Source: Synechococcus sp. PCC 7335
GTDB lineage: Bacteria > Cyanobacteriota > Cyanobacteriia > Phormidesmidales > Phormidesmidaceae
DNA length: 64,000 nucleotides
Direction: 5' to 3'
Assembly: GCF_000155595.1 (NCBI RefSeq)
Contig: NZ_DS989904.1
Span: forward strand, 2,384,256 to 2,448,255
Of this stretch, positions 9,490-19,852 are shown in pieces. A program made the translations under genes and the position numbers. The notes under the pieces were generated by a model. It did not search any database, had not been told where the DNA came from, and worked only from the letters and a program-made list of their open reading frames with translations. Positions within the stretch are counted from its first letter, which is position 1; every line of letters begins with the position of its first letter.

Positions 9490-10131
9490 TTAGATGGAAT
9501 GATCAAGCGATCGCTCGTTATTGAGCTTCGGGCCCCGGTTGTTTCTCCAGCGATATTGATGTTGATATTCCCGGCGCTGCTTTGTGATCTCGTACAAAAC
9601 TATTCCGGATGTGGTGCCTAAGTTAAGGCTCTCTATCATGCCAAACATAGGAATGCTTACACACAGGTCACTGTGCTCTACAGCTAGATCGCTAATCCCC
9701 ATAGACTCATTCCCAAACCACACAGCTAGCTTGGTATATATCGTATAGTCAGCCTCATCTAGGACAGCGTTTTTTCTGCCCTTCAGATGTGGAGAGGTAA
9801 CGATAGAGACAAAACGATTTTGTTCTAGGTGATCAATACAGGCTGCGGTACTGTCAAAGCGCTTAACGAAGCTCCACTTGATTGCAGAGACAGATGTTTT
9901 AGAAAGCGCCCTCTTCTCCCGCATTTCTTGCCAATCATCAGGCAACGCTTTCTTTGGGTCCACGATATAAGCCTTCTCTACACCAAGCGCGTTCACGTTC
10001 CTGATAATAGTACCGATGTTTTTGATATCGTTCGGGTTTTCAATCACCGCGATCAAATTCTTACATCTGTACTCTTTGATCTGGTCCGCACGCTGTCGGA
10101 CAGAACGCTTCTGCTTGCCTGGTTCATTCAT
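9490..10131 (-). CDS. SpoU/TrmH-family RNA 2'-O-methyltransferase
   Basis: The 213-residue protein has all three SPOUT motifs of the TrmH class: NIGTIIRNVNALGV near residue 38, VWFGNESMGIS near 138, and IPMFGMIESLNLGTTSGIVLYE near 160, which form the knotted SAM site. The N-terminal 25 residues and C-terminal 30 residues are basic and probably bind RNA. The target (tRNA position 18 or another site, or rRNA) cannot be assigned. It lies 36 bases downstream of gatA on the same strand and could share its transcript. Confidence 0.88.
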   Translation of the reverse strand: MNEPGKQKRSVRQRADQIKEYRCKNLIAVIENPNDIKNIGTIIRNVNALGVEKAYIVDPKKALPDDWQEMREKRALSKTSVSAIKWSFVKRFDSTAACIDHLEQNRFVSIVTSPHLKGRKNAVLDEADYTIYTKLAVWFGNESMGISDLAVEHSDLCVSIPMFGMIESLNLGTTSGIVLYEITKQRREYQHQYRWRNNRGPKLNNERSLDHSI

Positions 10132-10167
10132 AAGCTTTTGATTCTTAGTGGCTCAACACATAACGAT

Positions 10168-11610
10168 CTATAGCTTCGGCATGTGCTTGTGCCAATCAGT
10201 CGCCTGCTCATAGGCATGGCCGACTTCAAATAGCAAATCTTCACGCAACACATTACTCACGAGCTGTAGGCCAATTGGCATTCCGGCTTTGTCGAAACCG
10301 CAGGGTACACTCATGCCAGGTAGTCCGGCCATATTGACCGGAATCGTCATCAGATCGAGTAGATACATACTGAGCGGATCGTCTTTTTCTTCAATTTTGA
10401 AGGCGGTAGTTGGAACAGTTGGACTCACGAGAACATCCACATCTTCAAAGGCTTTCTCGAAGTCCTGTTTCATCAAAGTGCGGACTTTCTGAGCCTTGAG
10501 GTAGAAGGCATCGTAGTACCCAGCTGAGAGCGCGTAGGTACCGATCATGATACGGCGTTTAACTTCGTCGCCAAAGCCTTCAGAACGGGTCTTGTTATAC
10601 ATCGATAGCAAGTTAGGCTCTGCTGATCGCAGACCATAGCGCACACCGTCGTACCGAGCTAGATTGGCCGAGGCTTCGCAAGGGGCAATGATGTAATAGG
10701 CCGACACACCATAGTTGAACCGCGGGCAAGAAATGGTTTTGATCTTTGCACCTAGTGCCTTGAGCTGATCGATGGCGACTTCTACAGCTGCGCCAACTTC
10801 ACTATCTAGACCTTCTCCAAAGGTTTCTTTGATAACACCGACTGTGCGCCCTTTGAGGTCTGAGGCTAGAAACTTCGTATAGTCGGGGATATCGACTTTG
10901 AGGCTAGTGGCATCTTTAGGGTCGTGGCCAGCGATCGCACCCAACAAAATGGCCGCATCTTCCACTGTTTGGCCAAACGGACCAATCTGGTCAAGCGATG
11001 AAGCAAATGCCACTAGCCCAAAGCGGGAAACCAATCCGTAAGTAGGCTTCATCCCGACGATGCCACAGAAAGAAGCTGGCTGACGAATCGATCCGCCGGT
11101 ATCAGATCCCAAAGAAATAGGCGCTTGTCCACCAGCGACTGCCGCTGCTGAGCCGCCTGAAGACCCGCCTGGAACCCGCGCTGTATCCCATGGATTCTTC
11201 GACGGTCCAAATGCAGAGTTTTTGGTCGAGCCACCCATGGCAAACTCGTCTAGGTTGGTCTTGCCAACAAAGACAGCGCCCGCTGCATCCAAACGCTCGG
11301 TCACTGTCGACTCATAGGGAGGCACGAAGTTCTCAAGTATCCGAGAACTGCAGGTTGTACGAATCCCTTTCGTGCAGAGATTGTCTTTAAGCGCGATCGG
11401 AATTCCCCCTAGCAACTCAATATCTTCACCAGCAGAAATCTTGTCATCCACAGCTTGAGCTTGAGCCAACGCTTTTTCAGCCGTCAAAGAAACGAAGCTA
11501 TTGAGTTGAGGCTCTACAGCTTGGGCATACTCCAGCTGAGCCTGGGCAATCTCAACGGCGCTGCGCTCTCTAGTCGTGAGCTGTTTGTGCAACTCGCGGA
11601 TGGCTGACAT
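10168..11610 (-). CDS. gatA: Aspartyl/glutamyl-tRNA amidotransferase subunit A
   Basis: The 480-residue amidase subunit of GatCAB releases ammonia from glutamine for conversion of Glu-tRNA(Gln) or Asp-tRNA(Asn). The amidase signature is clear: KDNLCTKG with the catalytic lysine, then [14 protein letters not shown] and [12 protein letters not shown] with the cis-Ser and nucleophilic Ser. The frame is open to 11721, but ATG at 11608-11610 ([11 protein letters not shown]) is preferred because it matches the family N-terminus and follows AGGAAT. gatC is at 46101 in this window; gatB is not present. Confidence 0.96.
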   Translation of the reverse strand: MSAIRELHKQLTTRERSAVEIAQAQLEYAQAVEPQLNSFVSLTAEKALAQAQAVDDKISAGEDIELLGGIPIALKDNLCTKGIRTTCSSRILENFVPPYESTVTERLDAAGAVFVGKTNLDEFAMGGSTKNSAFGPSKNPWDTARVPGGSSGGSAAAVAGGQAPISLGSDTGGSIRQPASFCGIVGMKPTYGLVSRFGLVAFASSLDQIGPFGQTVEDAAILLGAIAGHDPKDATSLKVDIPDYTKFLASDLKGRTVGVIKETFGEGLDSEVGAAVEVAIDQLKALGAKIKTISCPRFNYGVSAYYIIAPCEASANLARYDGVRYGLRSAEPNLLSMYNKTRSEGFGDEVKRRIMIGTYALSAGYYDAFYLKAQKVRTLMKQDFEKAFEDVDVLVSPTVPTTAFKIEEKDDPLSMYLLDLMTIPVNMAGLPGMSVPCGFDKAGMPIGLQLVSNVLREDLLFEVGHAYEQATDWHKHMPKL

Positions 11611-11785
11611 AGGGATTCCTCTCGATTTGGAAATGGATATAGGGCAATGTGTACCAAGCACTATAGAAGGGTAGCAGGGTAGCAGGCCATAGAACCGTCT
11701 AGATAGTATTCTCTGTAGCAATGCGATTTACATAGTTTTGTTAAGCTCTCGTATTCACTCTCTATGGGCTCGTCCCTGTGACTAG

Positions 11786-13300
11786 ATGTCCGGCTTTTGG
11801 TACACCGCTGCAATCGCAACCACTGTTAGCGCCGTGGTCATACTGGCAAAAGATCTAGCGATCCCCTCACGATATGCGCCTGCTAGTCCGTTCTCTGTAG
11901 GGCAAGTTGAGAGACAGCAAGTTAAGAGACAGCAAGTTGGGAGACGGCAAGTTGAGAGACAACCAAAGAACCGGACAATAGCCCAAGACGGCGCATTGCC
12001 AGACACTCTAATCGAGCAGAACGCTAGTAGAACCAACTTTGAGCAGGCTATGGCGATCGCCCGTCAAGCGGTTGACGCCTATCAATCTGCAAGAGCGGCC
12101 GATACGCCAGAAGCAAGCCTTGCTTTCACTCGAAAAGAGAAGCGCTTATGGCAAAGCTCACTGCAAAAGCTATCAAACATTCCCAAAGATGCCTCTATCT
12201 ATCAACAGGCTAACCATAAAAAAGCTCATTACAAGACGCTTTTGGCCACTGCTGCGAAGAAAGTACTCGCTGCCGAGAGCGCTTTTCTAACGGATATTAT
12301 TGAGTCCGCCCAGATATCTCCAACCAATGTGCATATCAGTCTCTGTCAGATCGATCTACCTAGGTCTGCTCCATCTGAAGCGGTTGGCGCCAGTACTTAT
12401 GAAACTGCTTATAAAACTGCTGATGAAACTGAGAGCGGCTACAGCTCGAACGGGTGTCGACACCACAAAGGGGAACAGCTATTAGCTAGTCCCGCTAGCT
12501 TGATCAAACTGCCAATTGCGATCGCAGTATTAGATAAAATCCATACCGAAAAGCTCGATCTAAACAGCAAGCTCTACATCGATCCTCAGAACTTCACTGA
12601 AAACGCCATCGGAGCCACCATCGAGGTAGACAAAGAGTATCCGCTTGTCCAAGTGATAGACCGGATGATTAGTGAAAGTAACAATATTGCCACGAACCAG
12701 CTCATCGACTACGTGGGCCGAGAAGGCATAAACAAGACCTTAACCGCTAGAGGCTATCAAGATACTTTCGTTGACTATAAGCTAGCCGGAAATCGGATCT
12801 TGCCACCAAACCCTGGTACGCAAAGCAACCGTATCACCACCAATGACGTCACTAGGATGATGGTAGACACCTACCGCCTTTCTCATCCTGACGATGGAGA
12901 ACTTTTACAGGCGCTGACAGTTCAAAAGGATCAAGAGCTGGGCTATCAGGCCTTGCGAGAAGTGGGATCTGCTGTTGAGTGGTTAGGTGAAAAAACTGGT
13001 CAGAATGGTCGGATGCTAGGTACAACGCTAGCGATGAAAATAGACGCTAAGCGCTATGCCCTGACCGTTGCGATCAACTACAGTGCCGATGCGATCGCGC
13101 TTCGAAAGCTAATTAAAGGCATAGCACACCATCTAATAGAAAATGGCCCAATTGCTCAGGAGTTTGAGCATGCGAAGCTTGAACCGCTACCGGCCAGCCC
13201 GCTTGCTAAATCCATCACTAAACCTAGAACGGCTAGACCTAGAACCCGATCTGGGGCAAATCACCTAGCGAACCAGTCAAAATCGAGTGCTAGCTTTTGA
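11786..13300 (+). CDS. Class A beta-lactamase-fold serine hydrolase, membrane-anchored
   Basis: The 504-residue protein starts with a hydrophobic segment (residues 5-22), then a Gln/Arg-rich repeat, a 150-residue linker, and a serine beta-lactamase/transpeptidase-like domain. Motifs are S238-LIK241 (nucleophile and base), S298-N-N300 in the SDN position with D replaced by N, and K403-TG405. This pattern is common in cyanobacterial class A-like proteins that may act on peptidoglycan and not on antibiotics; the activity is not predictable here. The C-terminal 40 residues are again Arg/Pro/Ser-rich. The gene is divergent from gatA. Confidence 0.82.
   Translation: MSGFWYTAAIATTVSAVVILAKDLAIPSRYAPASPFSVGQVERQQVKRQQVGRRQVERQPKNRTIAQDGALPDTLIEQNASRTNFEQAMAIARQAVDAYQSARAADTPEASLAFTRKEKRLWQSSLQKLSNIPKDASIYQQANHKKAHYKTLLATAAKKVLAAESAFLTDIIESAQISPTNVHISLCQIDLPRSAPSEAVGASTYETAYKTADETESGYSSNGCRHHKGEQLLASPASLIKLPIAIAVLDKIHTEKLDLNSKLYIDPQNFTENAIGATIEVDKEYPLVQVIDRMISESNNIATNQLIDYVGREGINKTLTARGYQDTFVDYKLAGNRILPPNPGTQSNRITTNDVTRMMVDTYRLSHPDDGELLQALTVQKDQELGYQALREVGSAVEWLGEKTGQNGRMLGTTLAMKIDAKRYALTVAINYSADAIALRKLIKGIAHHLIENGPIAQEFEHAKLEPLPASPLAKSITKPRTARPRTRSGANHLANQSKSSASF
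11902..11961 (+). repeat. Four 15-bp tandem repeats inside the beta-lactamase-like gene
   Basis: The unit GCAAGTTGAGAGACA occurs four times with one or two substitutions each. Being 15 bp it keeps the frame and encodes a QVERQ-like motif repeated in the linker behind the membrane segment. Confidence 0.85.
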
Positions 13301-13457
13301 TTAACCCTTTGCAAAAGATATTTTCTGCCCTTGTAAATCCAGATTTCTATAATTAGAGATAGAGATATGTATCGATCCCCTCTTGCCAACTGGCAGATAC
13401 CCGCTCACACTTGTTGTGATGTGAGAACGGCCTATATCTTGAGCCAGGATTGACGTT

Positions 13458-14759
13458 GTGAAAAGAGTACTTTCAATAATTTTGGGCGGTGGTGCTGGCA
13501 CCCGCCTCTATCCGCTGACAAAAGTTCGTGCAAAACCTGCGGTTTCTCTAGCAGGTATGTATCGCCTAATCGATATCCCAGTCAGCAACTGTTTAAACTC
13601 TGATATTTTTAAGATCTATGTATTAACTCAGTTCAACTCGGCTTCGCTAAATCGGCATATCTCAAAGGCGTACAACTTTTCTACCTTTAGTGATGGCTTT
13701 GTTGAAGTATTAGCTGCCCAGCAAACTCCTGATAGCCCTAGCTGGTTTGAGGGCACTGCCGACGCGGTACGTAAATACCTATGGATGTTTGAAGAAGCTG
13801 ATGTAGACGAGTTCATTATCCTTTCCGGCGATCATCTCTATCGCATGGACTACAGGGACTATGTAATGAAGCACCGTGAAAGCGGCGCAGACGTTACACT
13901 TTCTGTTGTCCCGATTGGCTATAAAACGGCTTCTAGCTTCGGCCTGATGAAAGTAGACGAAAATAACCGTATCGTTGACTTCTCTGAAAAGCCAAAGGGC
14001 GAGGCGCTCGAAGCAATGAAGGTTGATACAACCGCTATGGGGCTTTCTCCTGAAGAGGCTAAAGACAAGCCCTTTATTGCCTCTATGGGCATCTATGTAT
14101 TCAAAAAGCAGGTGCTAATAGATTTGCTTAAGAACAACCCGGAGCAAACAGATTTTGGTAAAGAGATTATTCCTGCCTCTTCTCGCGACTACAATGTTCA
14201 AGCCTATCTGTTCAAAGGCTATTGGGAAGACATCGGAACGATTGAAGCATTCTACAATGCCAACATTGCCCTAACTAAACAGCCAGATCCCGCCTTTAGT
14301 TTCTACAGCGAAGATGCTCCGATTTACACGCGATCACGCTATCTTCCCCCGAGCAAAATTAAAGACAGTCAGATCACAGAATCAATTATTAGTGAAGGCT
14401 GCATCCTCAAGAAGTGCCGCATTCATAATTCAGTCGTCGGTTTGCGTCAGCGCATTCACGCTGGCTGTGAAATTGATAGCGCCCTACTGATTGGCGCTGA
14501 CTATTACGAGGAAATGCACGAAAATGGTGAGTTTCCTCTAGCTGCTAATCAGCCCGGTAAGATTCCCATTGGTATTGGTTCAGGCTCAGTCATTCGTAAA
14601 GCCATCATCGATAAGAACGCCCGTATTGGCAAGAACGTTCAGATCATTAACAAAGATGGCGTAGAGGAGGCAGAGCGAGAAGACGAAGGCTATTACATCC
14701 GTAGCGGCATCGTTGTAGTACTGAAAAATGCCACTATTCCTGATGGCACCATCATTTAA
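13458..14759 (+). CDS. glgC: Glucose-1-phosphate adenylyltransferase (ADP-glucose pyrophosphorylase)
   Basis: The 433-residue enzyme makes ADP-glucose for glycogen synthesis. The nucleotide-binding start is [15 protein letters not shown], followed by [20 protein letters not shown]. Later blocks include [18 protein letters not shown], and the left-handed beta-helix region ending [18 protein letters not shown]. The enzyme is of the cyanobacterial/plant type regulated by 3-phosphoglycerate and phosphate. The start is GTG at 13458; no ATG is available before the GGGAGTR loop. The 157-base upstream spacer contains inverted repeats but no clear operator. Confidence 0.97.
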   Translation: MKRVLSIILGGGAGTRLYPLTKVRAKPAVSLAGMYRLIDIPVSNCLNSDIFKIYVLTQFNSASLNRHISKAYNFSTFSDGFVEVLAAQQTPDSPSWFEGTADAVRKYLWMFEEADVDEFIILSGDHLYRMDYRDYVMKHRESGADVTLSVVPIGYKTASSFGLMKVDENNRIVDFSEKPKGEALEAMKVDTTAMGLSPEEAKDKPFIASMGIYVFKKQVLIDLLKNNPEQTDFGKEIIPASSRDYNVQAYLFKGYWEDIGTIEAFYNANIALTKQPDPAFSFYSEDAPIYTRSRYLPPSKIKDSQITESIISEGCILKKCRIHNSVVGLRQRIHAGCEIDSALLIGADYYEEMHENGEFPLAANQPGKIPIGIGSGSVIRKAIIDKNARIGKNVQIINKDGVEEAEREDEGYYIRSGIVVVLKNATIPDGTII

Positions 14760-14840
14760 TCAAGCCTGGCATCGCAGCAGCTGTATGAACGTGATGCCAT
14801 CGAAGAGCTGAAAGCACGTTCGTTCTAGCTATCCTATTGT

Positions 14841-14870
14841 AGGAGTTCAATTAATTGAACTCCTTCTTCC
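14841..14870. terminator. Perfect 24-bp palindrome after glgC
   Basis: AGGAGTTCAATT at 14841-14852 is followed directly by its reverse complement (to 14864) and then TCTTCCC. A 12-bp stem without a fixed loop, 80 bases after the glgC stop, fits a terminator. It is symmetric, so it could act for either strand. Confidence 0.6.
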
Positions 14871-15020
14871 CTTGTACTAGAGCGTTGGACTCTTTCTCAT
14901 CCTGAGCTTACTTAGCAAAGTAAAGCAGGCTAGCAAAGTGAGGGCGTTAACAGAACCACCGTAGATACTGAGCCCATCTGTTTGTAACAGAACTACTGAG
15001 CGTACCAGAACTGAAAGGAC

Positions 15021-15106
15021 GGAGAGAGAGGGATTCGAACCCTCGAACAAGTTGCCCCGTTACAGCATTTCCAGTGCTGCGCCTTCAACCACTCGGCCAT
15101 CTCTCC
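15021..15106 (-). tRNA. tRNA-Ser (anticodon GGA)
   Basis: Read on the minus strand, the 86-nt sequence folds as a class II tRNA. The acceptor GGAGAGA pairs with TCTCTCC. The D region holds GCCGAGTGG, the anticodon arm is CAGCACTGGAAATGCTG with GGA at its centre, there is an extended variable arm, and the T arm is GAGGGTTCGAATCCCTC. The long variable arm and G-rich acceptor are typical of serine tRNAs reading TCC/TCT. CCA is not encoded. Confidence 0.95.
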
Positions 15107-15322
15107 CTATTAAGCTAGTAAGCGCTTTCTTGAAAGCCAGCTTAGGTCTTTTAGAACAACGACTTACAGCTTTGACATCGTAGCAGAAAGCGGTGTGAGT
15201 ACGACACTAATTTCCTAGTCGTCAAATGTACATATAATCATGGGTAATCACGGGTGCGATCAATCCGTGTAATGATATGTACACTGCTCTTTGCCCAACT
15301 CCTTGTCCAAGTAACTCTTGTC

Positions 15323-15691
15323 ATGGTTGAAACCTATAGCGTTCGCATTCATCACCGACAGAAAAACACGGTGTATACAGTGCGAGTCCCAAGCGATCGC
15401 TATATTCTACAAACCGCAGAGAATCAAGCAGCTGACCTTCCCTATGCTTGTCGGAACGGGGCCTGTACCTCCTGCGCCGTTCGCGTTCTATCCGGTGAAC
15501 TTCATCAGCCCGAAGCGATGGGCCTATCACCGGATTTGCGTGAACAAGGCTATGCACTGCTGTGCGTTAGCTACCCTCGTAGTGATCTAGAAGTAGAGAC
15601 CCAAGACGAAGATGAAGTTTACGAACTCCAGTTCGGTCGCTATTTTGGCAAAGGGCCAACCCGCTCAGGGATCTTGATTGATGACGATTGA
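15323..15691 (+). CDS. Plant-type 2Fe-2S ferredoxin with C-terminal extension (FdC2-like)
   Basis: The 122-residue protein has a [2Fe-2S] fold with the cluster cysteines in CRNGACTSC and LLCVSYP. The block CRNGACTSC is the standard CxxxxCxxC loop. Beyond the usual end near residue 97 there is an acidic extension (TQDEDEVYELQFGRYFGKG) as in the FdC2 group of cyanobacteria and plants. The frame is open upstream to 15254, but ATG at 15323 gives the normal N-terminus MVETYSVRIHH. The acidic surface around the cluster region suits electron transfer to a partner enzyme, which is not identifiable from the neighbourhood. Confidence 0.87.
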   Translation: MVETYSVRIHHRQKNTVYTVRVPSDRYILQTAENQAADLPYACRNGACTSCAVRVLSGELHQPEAMGLSPDLREQGYALLCVSYPRSDLEVETQDEDEVYELQFGRYFGKGPTRSGILIDDD

Positions 15692-15977
15692 TAGAGAAAC
15701 TGGCTCACTAACACTGTAGGCAAATATGAGCAGCAGAATGAAAAGCCAGGCTATCGGTCTAGCATTAGCTGTGGTTATCGCTGACTGTTTATATTGACTT
15801 TCTAGAGTTCACTCCTTGTACGGATAGAGTACTTTCTTCTGCCAATCTAGAAGACCTGCTGGCGATTACACTTACTGTCAAAACCAGTTAGGGCAAGTAG
15901 AAGATGAACTTAGCTGCGCTGTATCTTTAGATGAGCTAATTTCCAGATGATTTTATTCCAGGAATACCTAACCTCAG

Positions 15978-16802
15978 ATGACCTATTCTGCCACAGATCT
16001 CCAGCGCTTTCTTGATATCGCTACCGAAGCTGCTTCCGCCGGCGGCGCAGTCCTGCAGTACTACTGGGGCAATCTCTCTAACATTCAACAAAAAGGTCGA
16101 CCTGGAGATCTTGTGACCGAAGCTGACAAAGCCGCTGAGAAGGAAGTGCTTGCTGTCCTACGTCGGCATGTGCCAGATCATGCCATTCTTGCTGAAGAGT
16201 CTGGCAGTATGGGTGAACAAACTGATGAATTACTTTGGGCCGTCGACCCATTAGATGGAACGACAAACTACACACATCAATATCCCTTTTGTGGTTGCTC
16301 GGTAGGTCTGCTGATTAATGGCCAGCCTGCGGTTGGTGCTATCCTCAATCCGGTAGATAATCAGCTTTTTCGAGCGGCAAAGGGACTAGGTGCAACCTGC
16401 AACCGGGAGCCAATTCGCGTTTCGAAGACTGAGACTCTAGCTGAAAGTCTACTTGTCACTGGCTTTGCCTACGATCGCCGCGAGACTATTGATAACAACT
16501 ACGCGGAGTTTTGTCACCTAACCCATCTCACCCAGGGTGTCCGCAGAGGCGGTTCGGCTTCAATTGATTTAGCCTATGTCGCCTGTGGCCGGTTGGATGG
16601 CTACTGGGAGCGCGGGCTATCGCCGTGGGATGTCGCAGCCGGTGTCATCCTGGTTGAGGAAGCAGGTGGGACGGTGACTGCCTACGATAAGAGCCCATTT
16701 GACATTAAAAGCGGTCGAATTCTGGCGACGAATAGTCAAATTCACACCGCCCTTAGCGATACGCTTACTAACATAGAACCATTCGCTATATTTGCGCCCT
16801 GA
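15978..16802 (+). CDS. Inositol monophosphatase-family protein
   Basis: The 274-residue protein has the family metal-site motifs: EADKAAEKEV with LAEESG (first acidic site), DPLDGTTNYTHQYPF (second) and SPWDVAAGVILVEEAGG (third, C-terminal). These residues bind the magnesium ions that activate water for phosphate-ester cleavage. The closest type by motif is SuhB/IMPase; histidinol-phosphatase and FBPase-like activities occur in the same family and cannot be excluded. A second, clearly different paralogue lies at 35655. Confidence 0.9.
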   Translation: MTYSATDLQRFLDIATEAASAGGAVLQYYWGNLSNIQQKGRPGDLVTEADKAAEKEVLAVLRRHVPDHAILAEESGSMGEQTDELLWAVDPLDGTTNYTHQYPFCGCSVGLLINGQPAVGAILNPVDNQLFRAAKGLGATCNREPIRVSKTETLAESLLVTGFAYDRRETIDNNYAEFCHLTHLTQGVRRGGSASIDLAYVACGRLDGYWERGLSPWDVAAGVILVEEAGGTVTAYDKSPFDIKSGRILATNSQIHTALSDTLTNIEPFAIFAP

Positions 16803-17019
16803 ATGATGTTTGCGGCGCATATATAGCCATATATAGCAAAGTGCGAATGCATCTTGAAAAGAAGGTGAGGGTCGTTCAGGTGCTACACACCAGCTAGACT
16901 AGCCCTGTTGAAAGTGAGGTACTCCATTTCACTGGATATCACTTCGGGTTAATATCGCTTCGGCCAAAATCATGAGCTAAAGCTTGCCCTGCCTGTTTGA
17001 CGCTACTGGTATACCTGAC

Positions 17020-17511
17020 TTATTGCAATGTTTTGTACATCACTAGCGCATCTACAAACCCAACAGCAGAATGCCGAAACGCCTTTGGTAGAGTGCCAAT
17101 AATCTCAAATCCTAACTTCTGCCATAGTCTTATTGCCGATATGTTGGTTGATACAACTAGATTGAACTGCATGGCAATAAAGCCTAATTGCTTTGCCTCC
17201 TGTTGAGAATGGATGCACATTGCTGTAGCGATGCCTCTTCCTCTAGCTGTTGTGGCTACAACATAGCCACAGTTACAAACGTGCGCTCCTAATGTAGGTT
17301 GATTTGGCTTGATGTAATAAGTTCCTAAGATACGGTCATCGCCTTCTTCAAGGGCGACATAGGTTTCGTGGGGCTCTTCTACCCAAACACGGTAGGCCTC
17401 ACCTTCAGAAATATTTGGTGAAAAAGCATAGGTGTCACCCAACCTGAAAACCGACTCAAGCATAGGCCAAAAGAACGGCCAATCAGATGGCTCAATTGGC
17501 CGAATGATCAT
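17020..17511 (-). CDS. GNAT-family N-acetyltransferase
   Basis: This 163-residue protein shows the acetyl-CoA-binding GNAT fold. The pyrophosphate loop is ATTARGRGIATAMCIHSQ (R/Q-x-x-G-x-G/A type), preceded by a beta strand ending NCGYVV. The C-terminal part has a typical AIRLWQKLGFEIIGTLPKAF strand-helix signature. Substrate unknown. It overlaps the LysR gene by four bases (ATGA at 17508-17511), so the two are translated together and LysR may control the acetyltransferase gene. Confidence 0.88.
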   Translation of the reverse strand: MIIRPIEPSDWPFFWPMLESVFRLGDTYAFSPNISEGEAYRVWVEEPHETYVALEEGDDRILGTYYIKPNQPTLGAHVCNCGYVVATTARGRGIATAMCIHSQQEAKQLGFIAMQFNLVVSTNISAIRLWQKLGFEIIGTLPKAFRHSAVGFVDALVMYKTLQ

Positions 17512-18440
17512 CTCTTTAAAGAAGGAACAAGGTTAGACTTTTGTTTCCAGGTCGATTTGAGCGTGTCTAAAAATGCAAAGACAGGTGGTGTTTGGAGCGC
17601 GTCAGCTAAGGTGATGACGCCGATTACCCTTTGTAGGGGAACAGGTAATTCGCAGACTGTGACATCTTTGGGGATAGGTTCGGCAGCGAGTCTAGCAATG
17701 ATCGTGGCACCTAGGCCTCTACGAACCATGCTGACAACGGTTGAATCCTCTTTTACTTCGTAGGCAGGGGTGATGGTCTGACCATGTCGAAGTAGATACT
17801 GATCGACATTGTAGCGACAGCCATCTTCTGGCATGGGCAAGATTAGCGGTAGCTCATTTAGCGTCTCCCAGTCCAACGGTTGTTTGGTGACGGGTGCTTT
17901 TGCTTTCGGCAGCAGAGCGACATAGTCATCTCGAAATAGCTCCCACGCATCGAAAGCCTCGCTCACAGGTAGATAGGTGAAACCGATATCGGCTTCACCA
18001 CGGCGCAGAATTTCTTCTGCCCCGCGTACGTCATTACCTTCACCGATTGAAACGCTGATACCAGGATAGAGCCGTCTAAACTCTTCGATGATCACCGGTA
18101 GTACATGGGTAGCCACACTGCGAAAGCCAACAACTCGGACAAGTCCAGCCTGCAGGCCCTTAGCGTCTTGGGCTTTTCGACCAATGATCTTAAGGTGGGA
18201 AAGCATTGTCATCGCTTCGTTAGTGATTTGCTGACCAACTGGCGTAAGGACCGCGCCTTGACGTCCACGACTGAGCAAACTAACGCCGAGTTCTTCTTCT
18301 AAAGTAGCGATCGCATGGCTCACGGCTGATTGCGAAAGATCTAGCTGAGAGGCAGCGTCACTGAAAGTGCCTGTGCGGGCGATCGCGACTAACGCTCGCA
18401 GCTGAGACAGCTTGATTCGATTAACATTGATCTCTGCCAT
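17508..18440 (-). CDS. LysR-type transcriptional regulator
   Basis: The 310-residue protein has the N-terminal winged HTH of the family (LSQLRALVAIARTGTFSDAASQLDLSQSAVSHAIATLEEELGV region, residues 11-53) and a C-terminal effector-binding domain of two alpha/beta lobes (RVVGFRSVATHVLPVIIEEF; GEADIGFTY). The inducer is not predictable. The stop overlaps the start of the acetyltransferase gene at 17511. Divergent from nothing; the hydrolase gene at 18532-19356 lies upstream on the same strand with a 91-base gap. Confidence 0.92.
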   Translation of the reverse strand: MAEINVNRIKLSQLRALVAIARTGTFSDAASQLDLSQSAVSHAIATLEEELGVSLLSRGRQGAVLTPVGQQITNEAMTMLSHLKIIGRKAQDAKGLQAGLVRVVGFRSVATHVLPVIIEEFRRLYPGISVSIGEGNDVRGAEEILRRGEADIGFTYLPVSEAFDAWELFRDDYVALLPKAKAPVTKQPLDWETLNELPLILPMPEDGCRYNVDQYLLRHGQTITPAYEVKEDSTVVSMVRRGLGATIIARLAAEPIPKDVTVCELPVPLQRVIGVITLADALQTPPVFAFLDTLKSTWKQKSNLVPSLKR

Positions 18441-18531
18441 AGATTCTTAACAGAACAGATGTTTACCCTATCTTAAGACAGGAAACCTGAACTACTTGGC
18501 ACGAATGGTCTTATATGAAATGTGCTGAAAT

Positions 18532-19356
18532 TCAATGCTTAGCTAAGGCTTGTTTGCTTAACCAAGTTTGAATATCTGAGTTCACTCGATCTGGAATTTC
18601 CCATGGAAACAGATGGGCAGTGTTCGAATAGCAGTGAGTCTCACAGTTTGGTAGCGCCTGGGCAGTTTCTAGACTAGATTTTGCGGTGATATGGCGATCG
18701 CATTCTCCACATAGCATCAGGGCTGGAACTTGCAGTGTTTTTATATCCTCTAAGCGGTTGTAGCCTGCCTGAATAGCTTGATTCAGGGCATCTGTTGCAT
18801 GGCGACTGGTGCGTAGTGTAGCTGGAGCGCCTGCTTTGGCTAGGTATGAATAGGCAGTAGGCGTATGGTTGCAAACTAAATAGCGAAAAAGAGAGTGTTT
18901 GCCAAGAGCGATAGAGCCTTCCCATCCAGGCAGCAGGTAATTGACTAGCCCTGCAATTCCAGTCATCACATTATCTTGTAGGGAGATGGGTGGATGGGAT
19001 CCGATAGGTCTAGCCGCTGTTCCAACTAGCACTAGCGCTTGGACTACATCGGGTCGACGCAAGGCCAGCTCCATTGATAAGATTCCGCCTAAAGACCAAC
19101 CTAGAACTAGGCATTCTTTGATTGCATACCGTGTGAGTAGCTCTTCAAGATCGTCTAAATGACGCGTCATCTCAAAGGGATATGTTGTTCTACTATGCCC
19201 ATAACCGCGTAGGTCTGGCGCGTAGGTTCGAAACCCAGACGCAGCCAAGGTATCGGTAAATACGCTCATGGCTGCGCCGCTACCGGGGTGGCCGTGCAGA
19301 CAAAGAACAGGATAGTCTGTGATGCATCCCTGAGTTTTAGTATGTAGTCGCATCAA
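18532..19356 (-). CDS. Alpha/beta-fold hydrolase
   Basis: The 274-residue protein has the oxyanion region LCLHGHPGSG, the D-x-R-G-x-G block YAPDLRGYGHS, the nucleophile elbow GWSLGG (Ser), an acid in CGECDRH and the histidine in NTAHLFPWE. The catalytic triad is therefore complete. A cap region of about 70 residues lies between the fifth and sixth strands. Esterase, lipase and haloalkane-type activities all share this pattern and I cannot choose between them. No signal peptide is seen, so it acts in the cytoplasm. Confidence 0.88.
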   Translation of the reverse strand: MMRLHTKTQGCITDYPVLCLHGHPGSGAAMSVFTDTLAASGFRTYAPDLRGYGHSRTTYPFEMTRHLDDLEELLTRYAIKECLVLGWSLGGILSMELALRRPDVVQALVLVGTAARPIGSHPPISLQDNVMTGIAGLVNYLLPGWEGSIALGKHSLFRYLVCNHTPTAYSYLAKAGAPATLRTSRHATDALNQAIQAGYNRLEDIKTLQVPALMLCGECDRHITAKSSLETAQALPNCETHCYSNTAHLFPWEIPDRVNSDIQTWLSKQALAKH

Positions 19357-19402
19357 ACCGTGAATGCATTCTATGAGATTGCATTCTGTGAGATTTCATT
19401 AA

Positions 19403-19852
19403 TCAACCCGCAGCTTCAGCTGGCGTGGCTCCTTTAACTTGGCCATCGTTATTGACGTCCGCAGACTCGAATGAAAGCGCAACCCCGTTCATACAATAGC
19501 GTTTGCCAGTTGGTCTAGGTCCATCGTTAAACACATGACCCAAATGGGCATCGCAAACAGCGCAGACAGTCTCTGTACGAATCATGAAGTGACTAAAGTC
19601 TTTCTTGTCTCGCACGTTTTCGGGTTGACTAGGCGCATAGAAGCTAGGCCAGCCGGTGCCCGAATCAAACTTGGTTTCGGAGGTAAATAGCTCTGAACCA
19701 CAGCACACGCACCGATAGATGCCTTCAGCTTTATTGTTGTTCAGTGGACTGGTAAAAGCTCGCTCGGTGCCTGCTTTGCGCGTTACCTGATAGGCTTCAG
19801 GTGTTAGCTGCTCTTTCCATTCTTCATCTGTCTTAACGACCTTATCTGGCAT
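19403..19852 (-). CDS. msrB: Peptide-methionine (R)-S-oxide reductase
   Basis: The 149-residue enzyme reduces methionine-R-sulfoxide in proteins. The zinc-binding pairs are CVCCGS and VCDAHLG; the substrate motif [10 protein letters not shown] and the GHVFNDGP...RYCMNG block with the catalytic cysteine are intact. Length is normal for a stand-alone MsrB. It is 46 bases upstream (on the minus strand) of the hydrolase gene and may be co-transcribed with it. Confidence 0.96.
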   Translation of the reverse strand: MPDKVVKTDEEWKEQLTPEAYQVTRKAGTERAFTSPLNNNKAEGIYRCVCCGSELFTSETKFDSGTGWPSFYAPSQPENVRDKKDFSHFMIRTETVCAVCDAHLGHVFNDGPRPTGKRYCMNGVALSFESADVNNDGQVKGATPAEAAG

